Shown here piece by piece: positions 20,639-29,271 of a DNA stretch of 64,000 nucleotides (the stretch's first letter is position 1; each line of letters starts with the position of its first letter). A program made the translations under genes and the position numbers. The stretch covers positions 496,001 through 560,000 of the forward strand of contig NZ_JAODWD010000003.1 in the NCBI RefSeq assembly GCF_025345615.1. The letters run 5' to 3'. The stretch is from Mycobacterium deserti. Lineage in GTDB: Bacteria > Actinomycetota > Actinomycetes > Mycobacteriales > Mycobacteriaceae. The notes beneath the pieces were generated by a model. That model had not been told where the DNA came from and ran no database searches. It saw only the letters and a list, made by a program, of their open reading frames with translations.

Positions 20639-20878
20639 CTACTGCTGCTCTGCCGCTTGCCGCTTTTCGGCCGTGTTGGCTGCGGCGCGAGCGCTCTCGG
20701 CCTCGGCTTCCTTCTGCGCCGCATTGCGCTGCGCTTCGGCCTTGTCCTGCTGGGCCTGGCCCTCGCGATACAGGTCGTCGCGTCCGGCCACCGCGCCGGC
20801 GACTTCCTTGACCTTGCCCTTGACGCCTTCGACGACCCCCTTGACTGCTTCCTCGGGGCCGCTGTTGTTCGACGACAT
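20639..20878 (-). CDS. CsbD-like small stress protein
   Basis: 79 residues from ATG 20878, which has GGAGGA seven bases upstream. The N-terminal half (EEAVKGVVEGVKGKVKEVAG) is the CsbD-type amphipathic pattern; the C-terminal half is Ala/Glu/Gln-rich helix (KAEAQRNAAQKEAEAESARA). CsbD proteins are general-stress induced, often SigB/SigF-type regulated; I see no alternative sigma promoter that I can defend here. Function unknown. Confidence 0.75.
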   Translation of the reverse strand: MSSNNSGPEEAVKGVVEGVKGKVKEVAGAVAGRDDLYREGQAQQDKAEAQRNAAQKEAEAESARAAANTAEKRQAAEQQ

Positions 20879-20973
20879 TGCAGGTTCCTCCCTGTCGGTT
20901 ACTGGTGACCAGGAGTTTCCCGCAATCCTCATCCACTAAACGAAACGCGATCACGGACGCGCGGCCTGGCCGA

Positions 20974-23262
20974 TCAGCTGCCGACGATCACCGGAGGCTC
21001 GTGTGCCCGCACGGGTGGCAACACGCCGGTGAACTTTTCGATCTGCACCAGCGCGTGTGCGCCAGTACTGCCGTGCGCCAGCGACGACGTGCCGACGTCG
21101 GCGGTGAGCACATTCGGATTGCCGTGCACACACATCGCGTCCGGGTCCGCCGGATCGGCGGGGTCGAACCAGGCGCCGGTCGCCAGCTGCACCACGTAGC
21201 GGCGCAAGCGGTCGTCGATCACTACGCCCGCCAGGCAGGCACCGCGGTCGTTGAACACGCGCACGATGTCGCCATCGACGAGTCCGCGTGCGGCGGCGTC
21301 GGCCGGATGCATACGAATGGGTTCGCGACCCCGCACCTTGGAGGCCTGACTGACTGCACCGCCGTCGAGCTGACTGTGCAGTCGCGACGCGGGCTGATTT
21401 GCGAGCAGATGCAGCGGATAGCGCACCGCACGCGCACCCCCGAGCCATTCGTCGGGCGCATACCACTTCGGATGGCCCGCGCAATCCGGGTAGCCGAAGC
21501 CGGCGATAGCGGCCGAGAAGATCTCGATGCGCCCGCTCGGAGTCGCCAACCGGTGCTCGATCGGGTCTGCGCGGAAGTCGGCCAGCAGTGTCAGGCCGTC
21601 TTCGGTCGGCAGCCGCAGCCGGCCGCGTCGCCAGAACTCCTCGAACGTCGGCACCGCGAAATCCAGCCCCGCCGACCATTTTTCATACAGATGCGCCAAC
21701 CATTGCCGCGCGGTGCGGCCCTCGGTGAACTGCTCGCCGAAGCCGAGGCGGTCCGCTAGCGCGGCGAAGGTCGTGTAGTCGTCGCGTGACTGGGCGTACG
21801 GCTCGGCCAGTTTGGGCATCGCCATCAACACGGGATCGTTTCGCGAGCCGGAGAAGTCGTCGCGCTCGAAGGAGGTGGTCGAGGGCACCACGATGTCGGC
21901 GTGCTTGGCCATGGCGGTCCAGTACGGCTCGTGCACCACGAGTGTGTCGACGCGTCCGAGCGCCCGGCGCAGCCGCGGAATGTCCTGGTGATGGTGAAAC
22001 GGGTTGCCGCCGGCCCAGTAGACGAGCTTGATGTCGGGGTAGGTCAGCCGTCGCCCGTTGTAGTCGAACTGCTCCCCGGGGTGAAGCAGCATGTCGCTGA
22101 CGGCGGCCACCGGGATGAACGTCCGCACCGGGTTCACACCCTGTGGCAGCCGCGGCAGGCCGAATCGCAGCGGCGGCAGGCCCGGCTCGTTCATCGAACC
22201 GTATCCGTGGCCGAAACCCCCTCCGGGAAGGCCGATTTGGCCCAGCATGGCGGCAAGGGTCAGCCCCATCCACGGTGCCTGCTCGCCGAACCGGACCCGC
22301 TGCAGCGACCAGCTCACAGTGACGATCGTCCGCCCCGCGGCCATTCGCCTAGCCAGTGCGATGAGGTCGTCGGCGGGCACGCCGCAGAACTCCGCGGCCC
22401 AATGGGGTGATTTCGGCAGGCCGTCGTCGAGGCCGAGAAGGTAGCGCTCGAAACGGTCGTAGCCGGTGCAGTAGGTGTTGAGGAAATCCCGGTCCGCCAG
22501 CGACTCGGTGGCCAGCACGTGTGCAAGGGCGAGCATGATCGCCACGTCGGTGCCAGGCACCGGTGCATGCCACTCGCACTCACCGTGTACGTCGTCGCGC
22601 AGCGGAGAGAACGAGACGATCCGCCCGCCACGTTCGCGGAAGCGGCGCAACGCATCTCGCGCGGGATGCGTTGTCGTGGCGCCGTGGTTGATCGCCGTGT
22701 TCTTCAACGCCATACCGCCGAAACACACCAGCAGATCGGTGTGCTCGACGATGACCTCCCATGCGGTGGACCGTTTGAACAGGTCGTCGTGGGTCCCGAC
22801 GATCCGCGGCATGATCACTCCGGTTGCGCCAAGGCTGTAGGAGTGTCGGGAGAACGTATAGCCGCCGAGCAGGTTCAAGAAGCGATGAATCTGACTCTGC
22901 GCGTGGTGGAACCGACCGGCGCTGGCCCACCCGTAGGAGCCGCCGAAGATGGCCTCGTTTCCGTGCGTGTCGACAACGCGCCGGAGTTCGCCTGCGAGCA
23001 GCTCGGTGAGCTCGTCCCATGACACGGCGACGAATTCGTCGGCGCCACGCCGCGTCGTCGGACCTGGCCCGTCGCGCAGCCATCCGCGCCGCACGACCGG
23101 TGCCGCGATCCGCGACCGGTGCCGGATCGAACCGGGCAGATTGCCCAGCAGTGGTGACGGATCGGCGTCGCCGTCGATGGGCCGCACGGCGGCGATGTCG
23201 CCCGAGTCGACATCGGCGGTGAAGGCGCCCCAGTGCGTCAGGCTGGTTGGGGCGTCGGACAT
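20974..23262 (-). CDS. Molybdopterin oxidoreductase, DMSO/biotin-sulfoxide reductase type
   Basis: 762 residues from ATG 23262. The Mo-bis-MGD enzyme probably reduces S- or N-oxides in the cytoplasm. It lacks the N-terminal Fe-S cysteine cluster and any Tat signal, as in BisC. GGSYGWASAGRFHHAQ contains the serine that should ligate Mo. Further family stretches: VSWSLQRVRFGEQAPWMG, YWAGGNPFHHHQD, VPSTTSFERDDF and a C-terminal MGD-binding domain (NQPASRLHSQLDG). Biotin sulfoxide, methionine sulfoxide or TMAO are all possible substrates. It is divergent from fadE20, sharing the region that holds an 18-bp palindrome. Confidence 0.88.
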   Translation of the reverse strand: MSDAPTSLTHWGAFTADVDSGDIAAVRPIDGDADPSPLLGNLPGSIRHRSRIAAPVVRRGWLRDGPGPTTRRGADEFVAVSWDELTELLAGELRRVVDTHGNEAIFGGSYGWASAGRFHHAQSQIHRFLNLLGGYTFSRHSYSLGATGVIMPRIVGTHDDLFKRSTAWEVIVEHTDLLVCFGGMALKNTAINHGATTTHPARDALRRFRERGGRIVSFSPLRDDVHGECEWHAPVPGTDVAIMLALAHVLATESLADRDFLNTYCTGYDRFERYLLGLDDGLPKSPHWAAEFCGVPADDLIALARRMAAGRTIVTVSWSLQRVRFGEQAPWMGLTLAAMLGQIGLPGGGFGHGYGSMNEPGLPPLRFGLPRLPQGVNPVRTFIPVAAVSDMLLHPGEQFDYNGRRLTYPDIKLVYWAGGNPFHHHQDIPRLRRALGRVDTLVVHEPYWTAMAKHADIVVPSTTSFERDDFSGSRNDPVLMAMPKLAEPYAQSRDDYTTFAALADRLGFGEQFTEGRTARQWLAHLYEKWSAGLDFAVPTFEEFWRRGRLRLPTEDGLTLLADFRADPIEHRLATPSGRIEIFSAAIAGFGYPDCAGHPKWYAPDEWLGGARAVRYPLHLLANQPASRLHSQLDGGAVSQASKVRGREPIRMHPADAAARGLVDGDIVRVFNDRGACLAGVVIDDRLRRYVVQLATGAWFDPADPADPDAMCVHGNPNVLTADVGTSSLAHGSTGAHALVQIEKFTGVLPPVRAHEPPVIVGS

Positions 23263-23312
23263 GGGCGCGAGTCTAAGTTCGGCCGACGACGGACAGTGGG
23301 GTCCACCGGGCG

Positions 23313-23330
23313 ACCAACCATCCGGTTGGT
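23313..23330. promoter_or_regulatory. Palindromic operator candidate in front of fadE20
   Basis: ACCAACC-ATCC-GGTTGGT is a perfect 7-bp inverted repeat with a 4-base spacer. It immediately precedes TATATCTT, the only plausible -10 of fadE20, so a bound protein would cover the -35/spacer region. The form is that of a TetR-family operator; no such regulator gene is nearby. It lies 50 bp from the divergent oxidoreductase start and could control both. Confidence 0.65.
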
Positions 23331-23372
23331 ATATCTTGGCCGAATCCAACACCCAGTACCGGAGGTAACGCC

Positions 23373-24533
23373 ATGGGCGGCGTCGTCCACTACGACCGCA
23401 CCCTGTTCGAGGCTGAGCACGATCTGTTCCGCGAGTCCTACCGGGCGTTCCTCTCCCGTCACGTCGCGCCGCACCACGAGCAGTGGGAGCAGGACAAGAT
23501 CGTCGACCGCGGCGTCTGGTTGGAGGCCGGCAAGCAGGGCTTTCTGGGGATGGCGGTGCCAGAGGAGTACGGCGGCGGCGGCAATCCCGACTTTCGCTAC
23601 AACACGATCATCACCGAGGAGACGACCGCGGGGCGCTACAGCGGCATCGGCTTCACGCTGCACAACGACGTCGTCGCGCCGTATCTGCTGCGGTTGGCCA
23701 CCGAGGAGCAGAAACAACGCTGGCTGCCCCAGTTCTGCACCGGCGAGATCATCACCGCGATCGCCATGACCGAACCCGGCACCGGCAGCGATCTGCAGAA
23801 CATCAAGACCCGGGCAGTCAAAGACGGCGATCACTACGTGCTCAATGGGGCCAAGACGTTCATCACCAACGGGATCAACGCGGACCTGGTGATCGTCGTC
23901 GCCTGCACCGATCCCGACAAGGGTGCGATGGGCTTCTCCCTGCTGGTGGTCGAACGCGACATGGAGGGCTTCGAACGCGGCCGCAAGCTCGACAAGATCG
24001 GGATGGAGGCCCAGGACACCGCGGAGTTGTCGTTCACCGACGTCAAGGTGCCCGCCGAGAATCTGCTCGGCGAGGAAGGCATGGGCTTCGTCTACCTCAT
24101 GCAGAACCTGCCACAGGAGCGCATCAGCATCGCGGTGATGGCCGCGACCGCGATGGAGGCCGTCCTCGAGTCGACCCTGCAATATGCAAAGGAGCGCAAG
24201 GCTTTCGGCCGACCGATCGGCAGCCAGCAGAACAGTCGGTTCCTGCTCGCCGAGTTGGCGACGGAAGCCACGGTGGTGCGCGTGATGGTCGACGAGTTCC
24301 TCAAACTCCATCTCGAGGAGAAACTGACCGTCGAGCAGGCGGCGATGGCGAAGTGGTACTCGACCGAGAAGCAGGTGTACCTGATCGACCGGTGCCTGCA
24401 GTTGCACGGCGGGTACGGCTACATGCGCGAGTATCCGGTGGCCCGGGCATACCTGGACTCTCGCGTGCAGACCATCTACGGCGGTACGACCGAGATCATG
24501 AAGGAGATCATCGGCCGCAGCATGGGCGTCTGA
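23373..24533 (+). CDS. fadE20: Acyl-CoA dehydrogenase FadE20
   Basis: FAD enzyme that introduces the alpha,beta double bond in acyl-CoA during beta-oxidation. 386 residues. Family signatures: AIAMTEPGTGSDLQNI (FAD contact), LHGGYGYMREYPVARAYLD, and YGGTTEIMKEII near the end. The catalytic base of medium-chain enzymes is not Glu here (YGG); the Glu in LPQERI (about residue 248) matches the long-chain/isovaleryl type position instead. Position next to hflX region matches Rv2724c. Preceded by an 18-bp palindrome at the promoter. Confidence 0.93.
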   Translation: MGGVVHYDRTLFEAEHDLFRESYRAFLSRHVAPHHEQWEQDKIVDRGVWLEAGKQGFLGMAVPEEYGGGGNPDFRYNTIITEETTAGRYSGIGFTLHNDVVAPYLLRLATEEQKQRWLPQFCTGEIITAIAMTEPGTGSDLQNIKTRAVKDGDHYVLNGAKTFITNGINADLVIVVACTDPDKGAMGFSLLVVERDMEGFERGRKLDKIGMEAQDTAELSFTDVKVPAENLLGEEGMGFVYLMQNLPQERISIAVMAATAMEAVLESTLQYAKERKAFGRPIGSQQNSRFLLAELATEATVVRVMVDEFLKLHLEEKLTVEQAAMAKWYSTEKQVYLIDRCLQLHGGYGYMREYPVARAYLDSRVQTIYGGTTEIMKEIIGRSMGV

Positions 24534-24643
24534 TCAACTCGGCGCCGGCGCGGGCGACACGCTCGAACATCGACGTCACGCAACGGTGCGATGGGTGACG
24601 CGCTAGCGTCGACGTGTCTTTGCGCCGACCGCCGGGAGGGTGA

Positions 24644-26545
24644 ATGAGCAGGCAACGGGCCAGCGCCGTGCTCGGCTGCATAACCGTCGGGTTTCTCGCG
24701 TGCGCGGTGCTACTCGCCCCGGCTGCGGTGGCGACGCCGGAAAGCGAGGCAGGAGACGCCATCACGGCGGCGTGGACCGCCAATGGCGGCGACGGCGGTC
24801 CGCTGGGCCCGAGGAACGGCGACGTCTACCGGGTCGGCGACGGCTTCGGCGCGAACTTCGCCGGCGGCAAGATCTTCTTCACCCCGGCCACCGGCGCGCG
24901 TGTCATGAGAGGAGCCATCCTCGAGAAGTACGAATCGCTGGGCGGCCCGGCCGACAGCGACCTCGGCTTTCCGACCATCGACGAGGGCCCCGGACGGGCG
25001 CCGGAGAGCCTCAACACGACGTTTTCAGCCACCGACAAGCCCGTGATCTTCTGGACGCCCGCGACGGGCGCCCGCGTGGTTCGGGGTGCGATCAACGCCG
25101 CCTGGGACAAGCTCGGCGGATCCTCGGGCCCGCTGGGGGTGCCTGCCGAGGACGAGGCCTACCGCGGTGATGTGGTCACGCAGAAGTTCACCGGCGGCGA
25201 GGTGACCTACAACAGCGTCGACAAGACCTTCACCACGGTGCCGCCCAACCTCGCGGGGGAGTTGGCAGGCCTGGCAGTGCCCGACGACCCGACATCGGCG
25301 ATCAACGCGGCCCGTCGTGCCGCGGGGGGAACGCTGGGGCCGCTGGGCGCCGCCAAGGGTGAGCCGTACAAGATCGGTTCCGACGGCCTTGGACAGGACT
25401 TCGCTCGCGGCAAGATCTTCTACACGCCGGCCACCGGCGCGCACGTCGTCACCGGTTTGGTGTTGGCGAAGTACGAGAGCGTCGGCGGGCCCCAGGGCGA
25501 TCTCGGGTTCCCGACCACCGGTGAACAGGACGGCGGTCTCACGACGTCGAGCAAGGTGACCACCTTCGCGGCCGAGGACAAACCGGTCATCTTCTGGACA
25601 CCCGATTACGGTGCGGTGATCGTGCGCGGCGCGATGAACGCCGCGTGGCAGAAGTTGGACGCCGCCAGGGGAACGCTGGGCGCGCCGATGGCCGACGAGT
25701 CTGAAAACGGCGAGGTCGTCACGCAGCGGTTCAGCGGCGGGGTGGTGTCGTGGGACCGGTCGAAGGGCACTTTCACCACCGAGCCGTCGAATCTTGCGGC
25801 CGAGCTGATCGGTTTGGAGGTGCCCGGCCAGACCCCGGAGTCGCCGGAGCAGCCGAAGGCAGCAGAGCCCAACGGCGACAAGTGGTTCGAGTGGAACTGG
25901 TGGTGGCTGCTGGGCCTCATTCCGATCCTGGTACTGATCGGCCTGGTGGTGTTCGCGACACGGCGCCGGCACGACGACGACGACCGCTTCGACGACCGCT
26001 TCGACGACGTCGGTTTCGGACGCGACGAGGCGGCCGCGTTCGCCCCGATGGGTGCGCCGGAGCACTCACCTGGTTCCGACGACTATTCCGCGGCGATGTT
26101 CGGCGACCGGTACGCGCGCGAGGGCCTGGGCGCCCTGTCGTCGCAACCGGACGACACCGGCACCGCGGACCCCGATGTGTGGGGTGCGCCGCCGAGCGCG
26201 GGCGACACGATTGCCGGAGCGCCTGCCGCCGCGCAGGACGAGGACGAGGACCCCGACAACGTCGACACCACCCCCACCCGTGTTCCTGTCGAGCGTGATC
26301 CGCTAACCGACACCGGGCGGCATGCGCGCATCGAGATCGACGAACCGGATCCGACGCCGCGCACCGCGTTTCGCCTGCCGCTCGACGATCCCGACGAGGC
26401 GCCCGAGGGCTATCCCATCAAGGCCGACACCAGATCAGGCCTGTACTTCGCGCCGGGTAGCGCACTCTATGACGCGGCCCGCGCCGAAATCTGGTTCGCC
26501 AGCGAGGAATTCGCCCGCACGAATGGATTCGTGCCCGGCGAGTAG
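24644..26545 (+). CDS. Exported LGFP-repeat protein with membrane anchor
   Basis: 633 residues. A signal peptide ends near AVA-TP (residue ~31). Residues ~35-395 contain six LGFP-type repeats arranged as two copies of a three-repeat block: PLGPRNGD, DLGFPTIDE, PLGVPAEDE, then PLGAAKGE, DLGFPTTGE, TLGAPMADE. Each block includes the same GKIF(F/Y)TPATGA and DKPVIFWTP stretches, so the block was duplicated. A single helix (WWWLLGLIPILVLIGLVVFA) follows at ~420-440, then an acidic, probably cytoplasmic tail of ~190 residues. LGFP repeats occur in corynebacterial and mycobacterial envelope proteins and are thought to bind the cell wall. Start supported by GGGAGGG upstream. Confidence 0.85.
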   Translation: MSRQRASAVLGCITVGFLACAVLLAPAAVATPESEAGDAITAAWTANGGDGGPLGPRNGDVYRVGDGFGANFAGGKIFFTPATGARVMRGAILEKYESLGGPADSDLGFPTIDEGPGRAPESLNTTFSATDKPVIFWTPATGARVVRGAINAAWDKLGGSSGPLGVPAEDEAYRGDVVTQKFTGGEVTYNSVDKTFTTVPPNLAGELAGLAVPDDPTSAINAARRAAGGTLGPLGAAKGEPYKIGSDGLGQDFARGKIFYTPATGAHVVTGLVLAKYESVGGPQGDLGFPTTGEQDGGLTTSSKVTTFAAEDKPVIFWTPDYGAVIVRGAMNAAWQKLDAARGTLGAPMADESENGEVVTQRFSGGVVSWDRSKGTFTTEPSNLAAELIGLEVPGQTPESPEQPKAAEPNGDKWFEWNWWWLLGLIPILVLIGLVVFATRRRHDDDDRFDDRFDDVGFGRDEAAAFAPMGAPEHSPGSDDYSAAMFGDRYAREGLGALSSQPDDTGTADPDVWGAPPSAGDTIAGAPAAAQDEDEDPDNVDTTPTRVPVERDPLTDTGRHARIEIDEPDPTPRTAFRLPLDDPDEAPEGYPIKADTRSGLYFAPGSALYDAARAEIWFASEEFARTNGFVPGE

Positions 26546-26550
26546 ATCCG

Positions 26551-27252
26551 CTAGATCTTGCGGATGACCGTCACGACCTTGCCGAGCACGGCCGCGTCGT
26601 TGCCGGGGATCGGGTCGAACGCCGGGTTGTGTGGCATCAGCCACACCTGCCCGCGCGTACGTTTGAAGGTCTTGACCGTGGCCTCACCGTCGATCATGGC
26701 CGCGACGATGTCACCGTTGTCGGCGACGTTCTGTTGCCGCACCACCACCCAGTCGCCATCACAGATGGCGGCGTCGACCATCGATTCGCCCACGACCTTG
26801 AGCAGGAACAGCGATCCCTCGCCCACGAGTTCACGCGGCAGCGGGAAGACGTCCTCGACGGCCTCCTCCGCGAGAATCGGACCACCCGCGGCGATGCGGC
26901 CCAGCACGGGAACGAACGTCGGCTCCGGTAGCGCGTCCGAGCCGGCCACGTCGGTGGCCACCACCGGGGCCGCGACCTCCTCGGCGGTGCGCACGTCCAC
27001 GGCGCGCGGCCGGTTGGGATCACGTCGCAGGTAGCCCTTGCGCTCCAGCGTGCGCAGCTGGTGAGCCACCGACGATGTCGACGTCAGGCCGACCGCGTCG
27101 CCGATTTCCCTGATGCTCGGGGGGTATCCGCGCGTGGTGACGGATGCGCGGATGACGTCGAGGATGGTGCGTTGACGCTCGGTCAGACCCGTATCGAGTG
27201 CCCTGCGTCCGTCCGTGCTGTCCGTGCCCGGGGTATCGCTGGTGGAGTCCAT
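26551..27252 (-). CDS. lexA: SOS repressor LexA
   Basis: Represses DNA-damage genes and cuts itself when RecA is activated. From ATG 27252 it has 233 residues: winged-helix DNA-binding domain ([11 protein letters not shown]...[15 protein letters not shown]), and the protease domain with cleavage site Ala122-Gly123 (GRIAAGGPI), Ser157 (VGESM) and Lys194 (EATVKTFK). An ATG at 27288 in frame would add a poor N-terminus. It is autoregulated through the box at 27285-27300 and is divergent from the chiZ-like gene. It ends 5 bases after the convergent LGFP gene stop. Confidence 0.97.
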   Translation of the reverse strand: MDSTSDTPGTDSTDGRRALDTGLTERQRTILDVIRASVTTRGYPPSIREIGDAVGLTSTSSVAHQLRTLERKGYLRRDPNRPRAVDVRTAEEVAAPVVATDVAGSDALPEPTFVPVLGRIAAGGPILAEEAVEDVFPLPRELVGEGSLFLLKVVGESMVDAAICDGDWVVVRQQNVADNGDIVAAMIDGEATVKTFKRTRGQVWLMPHNPAFDPIPGNDAAVLGKVVTVIRKI

Positions 27253-27284
27253 GGCGCCGAATCTAACCCGCGAACAACGATTAA

Positions 27285-27300
27285 TCAAACATGTGTTCGA
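27285..27300. promoter_or_regulatory. LexA box of lexA
   Basis: Read on the minus strand: TCGAACACATGTTTGA, one mismatch to TCGAAC-N4-GTTCGA. It lies 33 bases before the lexA ATG, fitting autorepression. Confidence 0.8.
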
Positions 27301-27377
27301 CGCGTGTCGCGGCCGATCTGCTGCTGTCGGCGCTGTCCGAAATTTGTCGGTGGGGTGCTCTAGCGTTTCGCAACAGT

Positions 27378-27413
27378 TCGATCACGTGTTCTACAAATCG
27401 AACGTGTGATCGA
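27378..27413. promoter_or_regulatory. Two tandem LexA-like boxes before the chiZ-like gene
   Basis: TCGATCACGTGTTCTA (27378-27393, two mismatches) and TCGAACGTGTGATCGA (27398-27413, one mismatch) are four bases apart. A further GTTCGAAC half-site palindrome lies at 27419-27426. The cluster sits 48-83 bases before the ATG at 27461, so the gene should be under LexA control. Confidence 0.7.
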
Positions 27414-27460
27414 GTACTGTTCGAACACAAGAGCGAACGACCGCACCGGAAGGCAGGACA

Positions 27461-27910
27461 ATGACGATTCTCGACACTCGGGACTTTCAGGCGTCACCCA
27501 TGGTCAGGCCGGGCATCCGACCTGCGGACGGGCGGCGCAGGCCGCCCGTCCGCCGGCCCGGCGGGGCGCCGATGCGGTATCGGGGCACCGGCGTGCTGAT
27601 GTCGCGCGCCTCGCACCGGCGGCGCCCCATCACGCCGGCCACCACGGTGCTTCTCGCGCTGGTCGCTGCGGGCATCACGTTGTGGCTGGGCCTGGTGGCA
27701 CAGGTCGGCGGCGTGGTCGGCACGTCGGCGACGGTGCCGGGGGAGCTGGCAGTGGTGCAGGTCCAGACCGGCGAGACACTGCAGCATGTGGCCCGTCGGG
27801 TGGCGCCGGATGCGCCGGTGAGCCAGGTCGTCGAGCGGATCCGCGAACTCAACCAGCTCGACACCGCGGCGCTGGACGCGGGGCAGACGCTGATCGCGCC
27901 GATCGGCTGA
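27461..27910 (+). CDS. chiZ: SOS-induced LysM membrane protein, ChiZ/Rv2719c-like cell division inhibitor
   Basis: 149 residues with GGAAGG before the ATG. Arg/Pro-rich cytoplasmic N-terminus (about 1-60), one membrane helix ([20 protein letters not shown]), then an extracytoplasmic LysM-like domain ([14 protein letters not shown] ... [20 protein letters not shown]). Rv2719c (ChiZ) at the same place, divergent from lexA, is damage-induced and blocks septation; peptidoglycan hydrolase activity has been proposed. Size and layout suggest the SulA-like role in mycobacteria. LexA-like boxes upstream support SOS control. Confidence 0.88.
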   Translation: MTILDTRDFQASPMVRPGIRPADGRRRPPVRRPGGAPMRYRGTGVLMSRASHRRRPITPATTVLLALVAAGITLWLGLVAQVGGVVGTSATVPGELAVVQVQTGETLQHVARRVAPDAPVSQVVERIRELNQLDTAALDAGQTLIAPIG

Positions 27911-28071
27911 CGGCCGCCGTGAGCGGTGAAACAGTCTGTCGCACAACGGTTGTGTTCCACGCGCCCGCCGCGAATGCGCCAATGAGCACGACGATGAACC
28001 GACGAAGTACCGCGCAGGTACGCTCGAAGGCGTTCAGAGTCGATGTTGGTTGGTGCGGCGAAGGAGCGGTG

Positions 28072-28542
28072 ATGCACTGTCCGTTCTGTCGTCATCCAGA
28101 TTCCCGCGTGGTCGATTCCCGGGAGACCGATGAAGGTCAGGCGATTCGACGGCGCAGGTCGTGCCCCGAGTGTGGCAGGCGGTTCACCACTGTCGAGACC
28201 GCGGTGCTCGCTGTCGTGAAGCGCAGCGGTGTCACCGAGCCGTTCAGCCGCGAGAAGGTCATCAAGGGGGTGCGGCGCTCGTGTCAGGGCCGGCAGGTCG
28301 ACGACGACGCGCTCAATCTGCTTGCCCAGCAGGTGGAGGATGCGGTGCGGGCCACCGGATCGCCCGAAGTGCCCAGCCACGAGGTGGGGCTGGCGATTCT
28401 CGGTCCACTGCGAGATCTCGACGAGGTGGCGTATCTGCGGTTCGCGTCGGTCTACCGCGGGTTCAACTCCGCCGAAGACTTCGAGCGCGAGATCGAGGCG
28501 CTGCGCGCACACCGACGGTCCCCGCAGCCCGCTCCCGGCTGA
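28072..28542 (+). CDS. nrdR: Transcriptional repressor NrdR
   Basis: Represses ribonucleotide reductase genes in response to dATP/ATP. From ATG 28072 (AAGGAG upstream) the 156 residues start with a zinc ribbon, Cys3, Cys6, Cys31 and Cys34 (MHCPFC...SCPECGRRF), followed by an ATP-cone (about 45-135: [19 protein letters not shown]). It follows the chiZ-like gene by about 160 bases, a space I could not assign further. Confidence 0.97.
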   Translation: MHCPFCRHPDSRVVDSRETDEGQAIRRRRSCPECGRRFTTVETAVLAVVKRSGVTEPFSREKVIKGVRRSCQGRQVDDDALNLLAQQVEDAVRATGSPEVPSHEVGLAILGPLRDLDEVAYLRFASVYRGFNSAEDFEREIEALRAHRRSPQPAPG

Positions 28543-28554
28543 TTACGACCTCGC

Positions 28555-29241
28555 TCAGTCGAGGTGCCTGATGCCGTCGTCGGCCACGCGACCGGCGACG
28601 CGAACCCAGCCCTCCGGACTCCACTCGGTATGAATCACCGACCCCTTTCCCTGCACGATCGTCAGGTCGCGGCTGAGGTAATCGGTGATGCGCACGGCCG
28701 CGGCGCCGGTGGCCTCGTCCTCGGGTACGCCTAGGTCGGTCGCGAACATTCGCGACCGCACCACCCCCTGCTCCTTGTCGGTCCACGTCCACAGGTAGTG
28801 GTTGACGTCGGCGGGAAAATCATCGGGGTCCGCGGCGAACAGCTCTTCGGTTGATGCCAGGGTGTAGATGGCGAACTCAGGCGCCCACTCCGAACGGGCG
28901 GAGACCGATGTCAGATCATCGGCATAGCTCACCTGCACGATGCCCGCGGGCACCTGCAGGGTGTGGACCGGCGTACCCCGGTCGCGCAGCCACCAGGCCG
29001 CGCCGACGGTCGGATGCCCGGCAAAGGGCAACTCCGTTGCCGGAGTGAAAATCCGTGCGTGTGCAGTGCCGGCGCCCGGCTGTGGCATGTCGATGAATAT
29101 CGTTTCGCTGTAACCCAATTGCGCGGCGACACGCTGGCGGTCTCCTGCGTCCACCGTGCTCGCATCGACGACGCCGAGCGGGTTGCCGTAGTTGCCCTGA
29201 GGGTCGGTGAAGACACGCAACACCGTCACGTCGATGGCCAT
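28555..29241 (-). CDS. PhzF family isomerase-like protein (Rv2716-like)
   Basis: 228 residues with the PhzF/diaminopimelate-epimerase fold: [26 protein letters not shown] with the conserved Glu (about residue 47), then [21 protein letters not shown]. The second half is shorter than in typical PhzF (about 280), so the C-terminal lobe may be reduced. Substrate unknown; no phenazine genes are nearby. Convergent with nrdR (12-base gap). Confidence 0.85.
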   Translation of the reverse strand: MAIDVTVLRVFTDPQGNYGNPLGVVDASTVDAGDRQRVAAQLGYSETIFIDMPQPGAGTAHARIFTPATELPFAGHPTVGAAWWLRDRGTPVHTLQVPAGIVQVSYADDLTSVSARSEWAPEFAIYTLASTEELFAADPDDFPADVNHYLWTWTDKEQGVVRSRMFATDLGVPEDEATGAAAVRITDYLSRDLTIVQGKGSVIHTEWSPEGWVRVAGRVADDGIRHLD

Positions 29242-29271
29242 GGGCCGATGCTACTTCGTCGGACCCGACGA

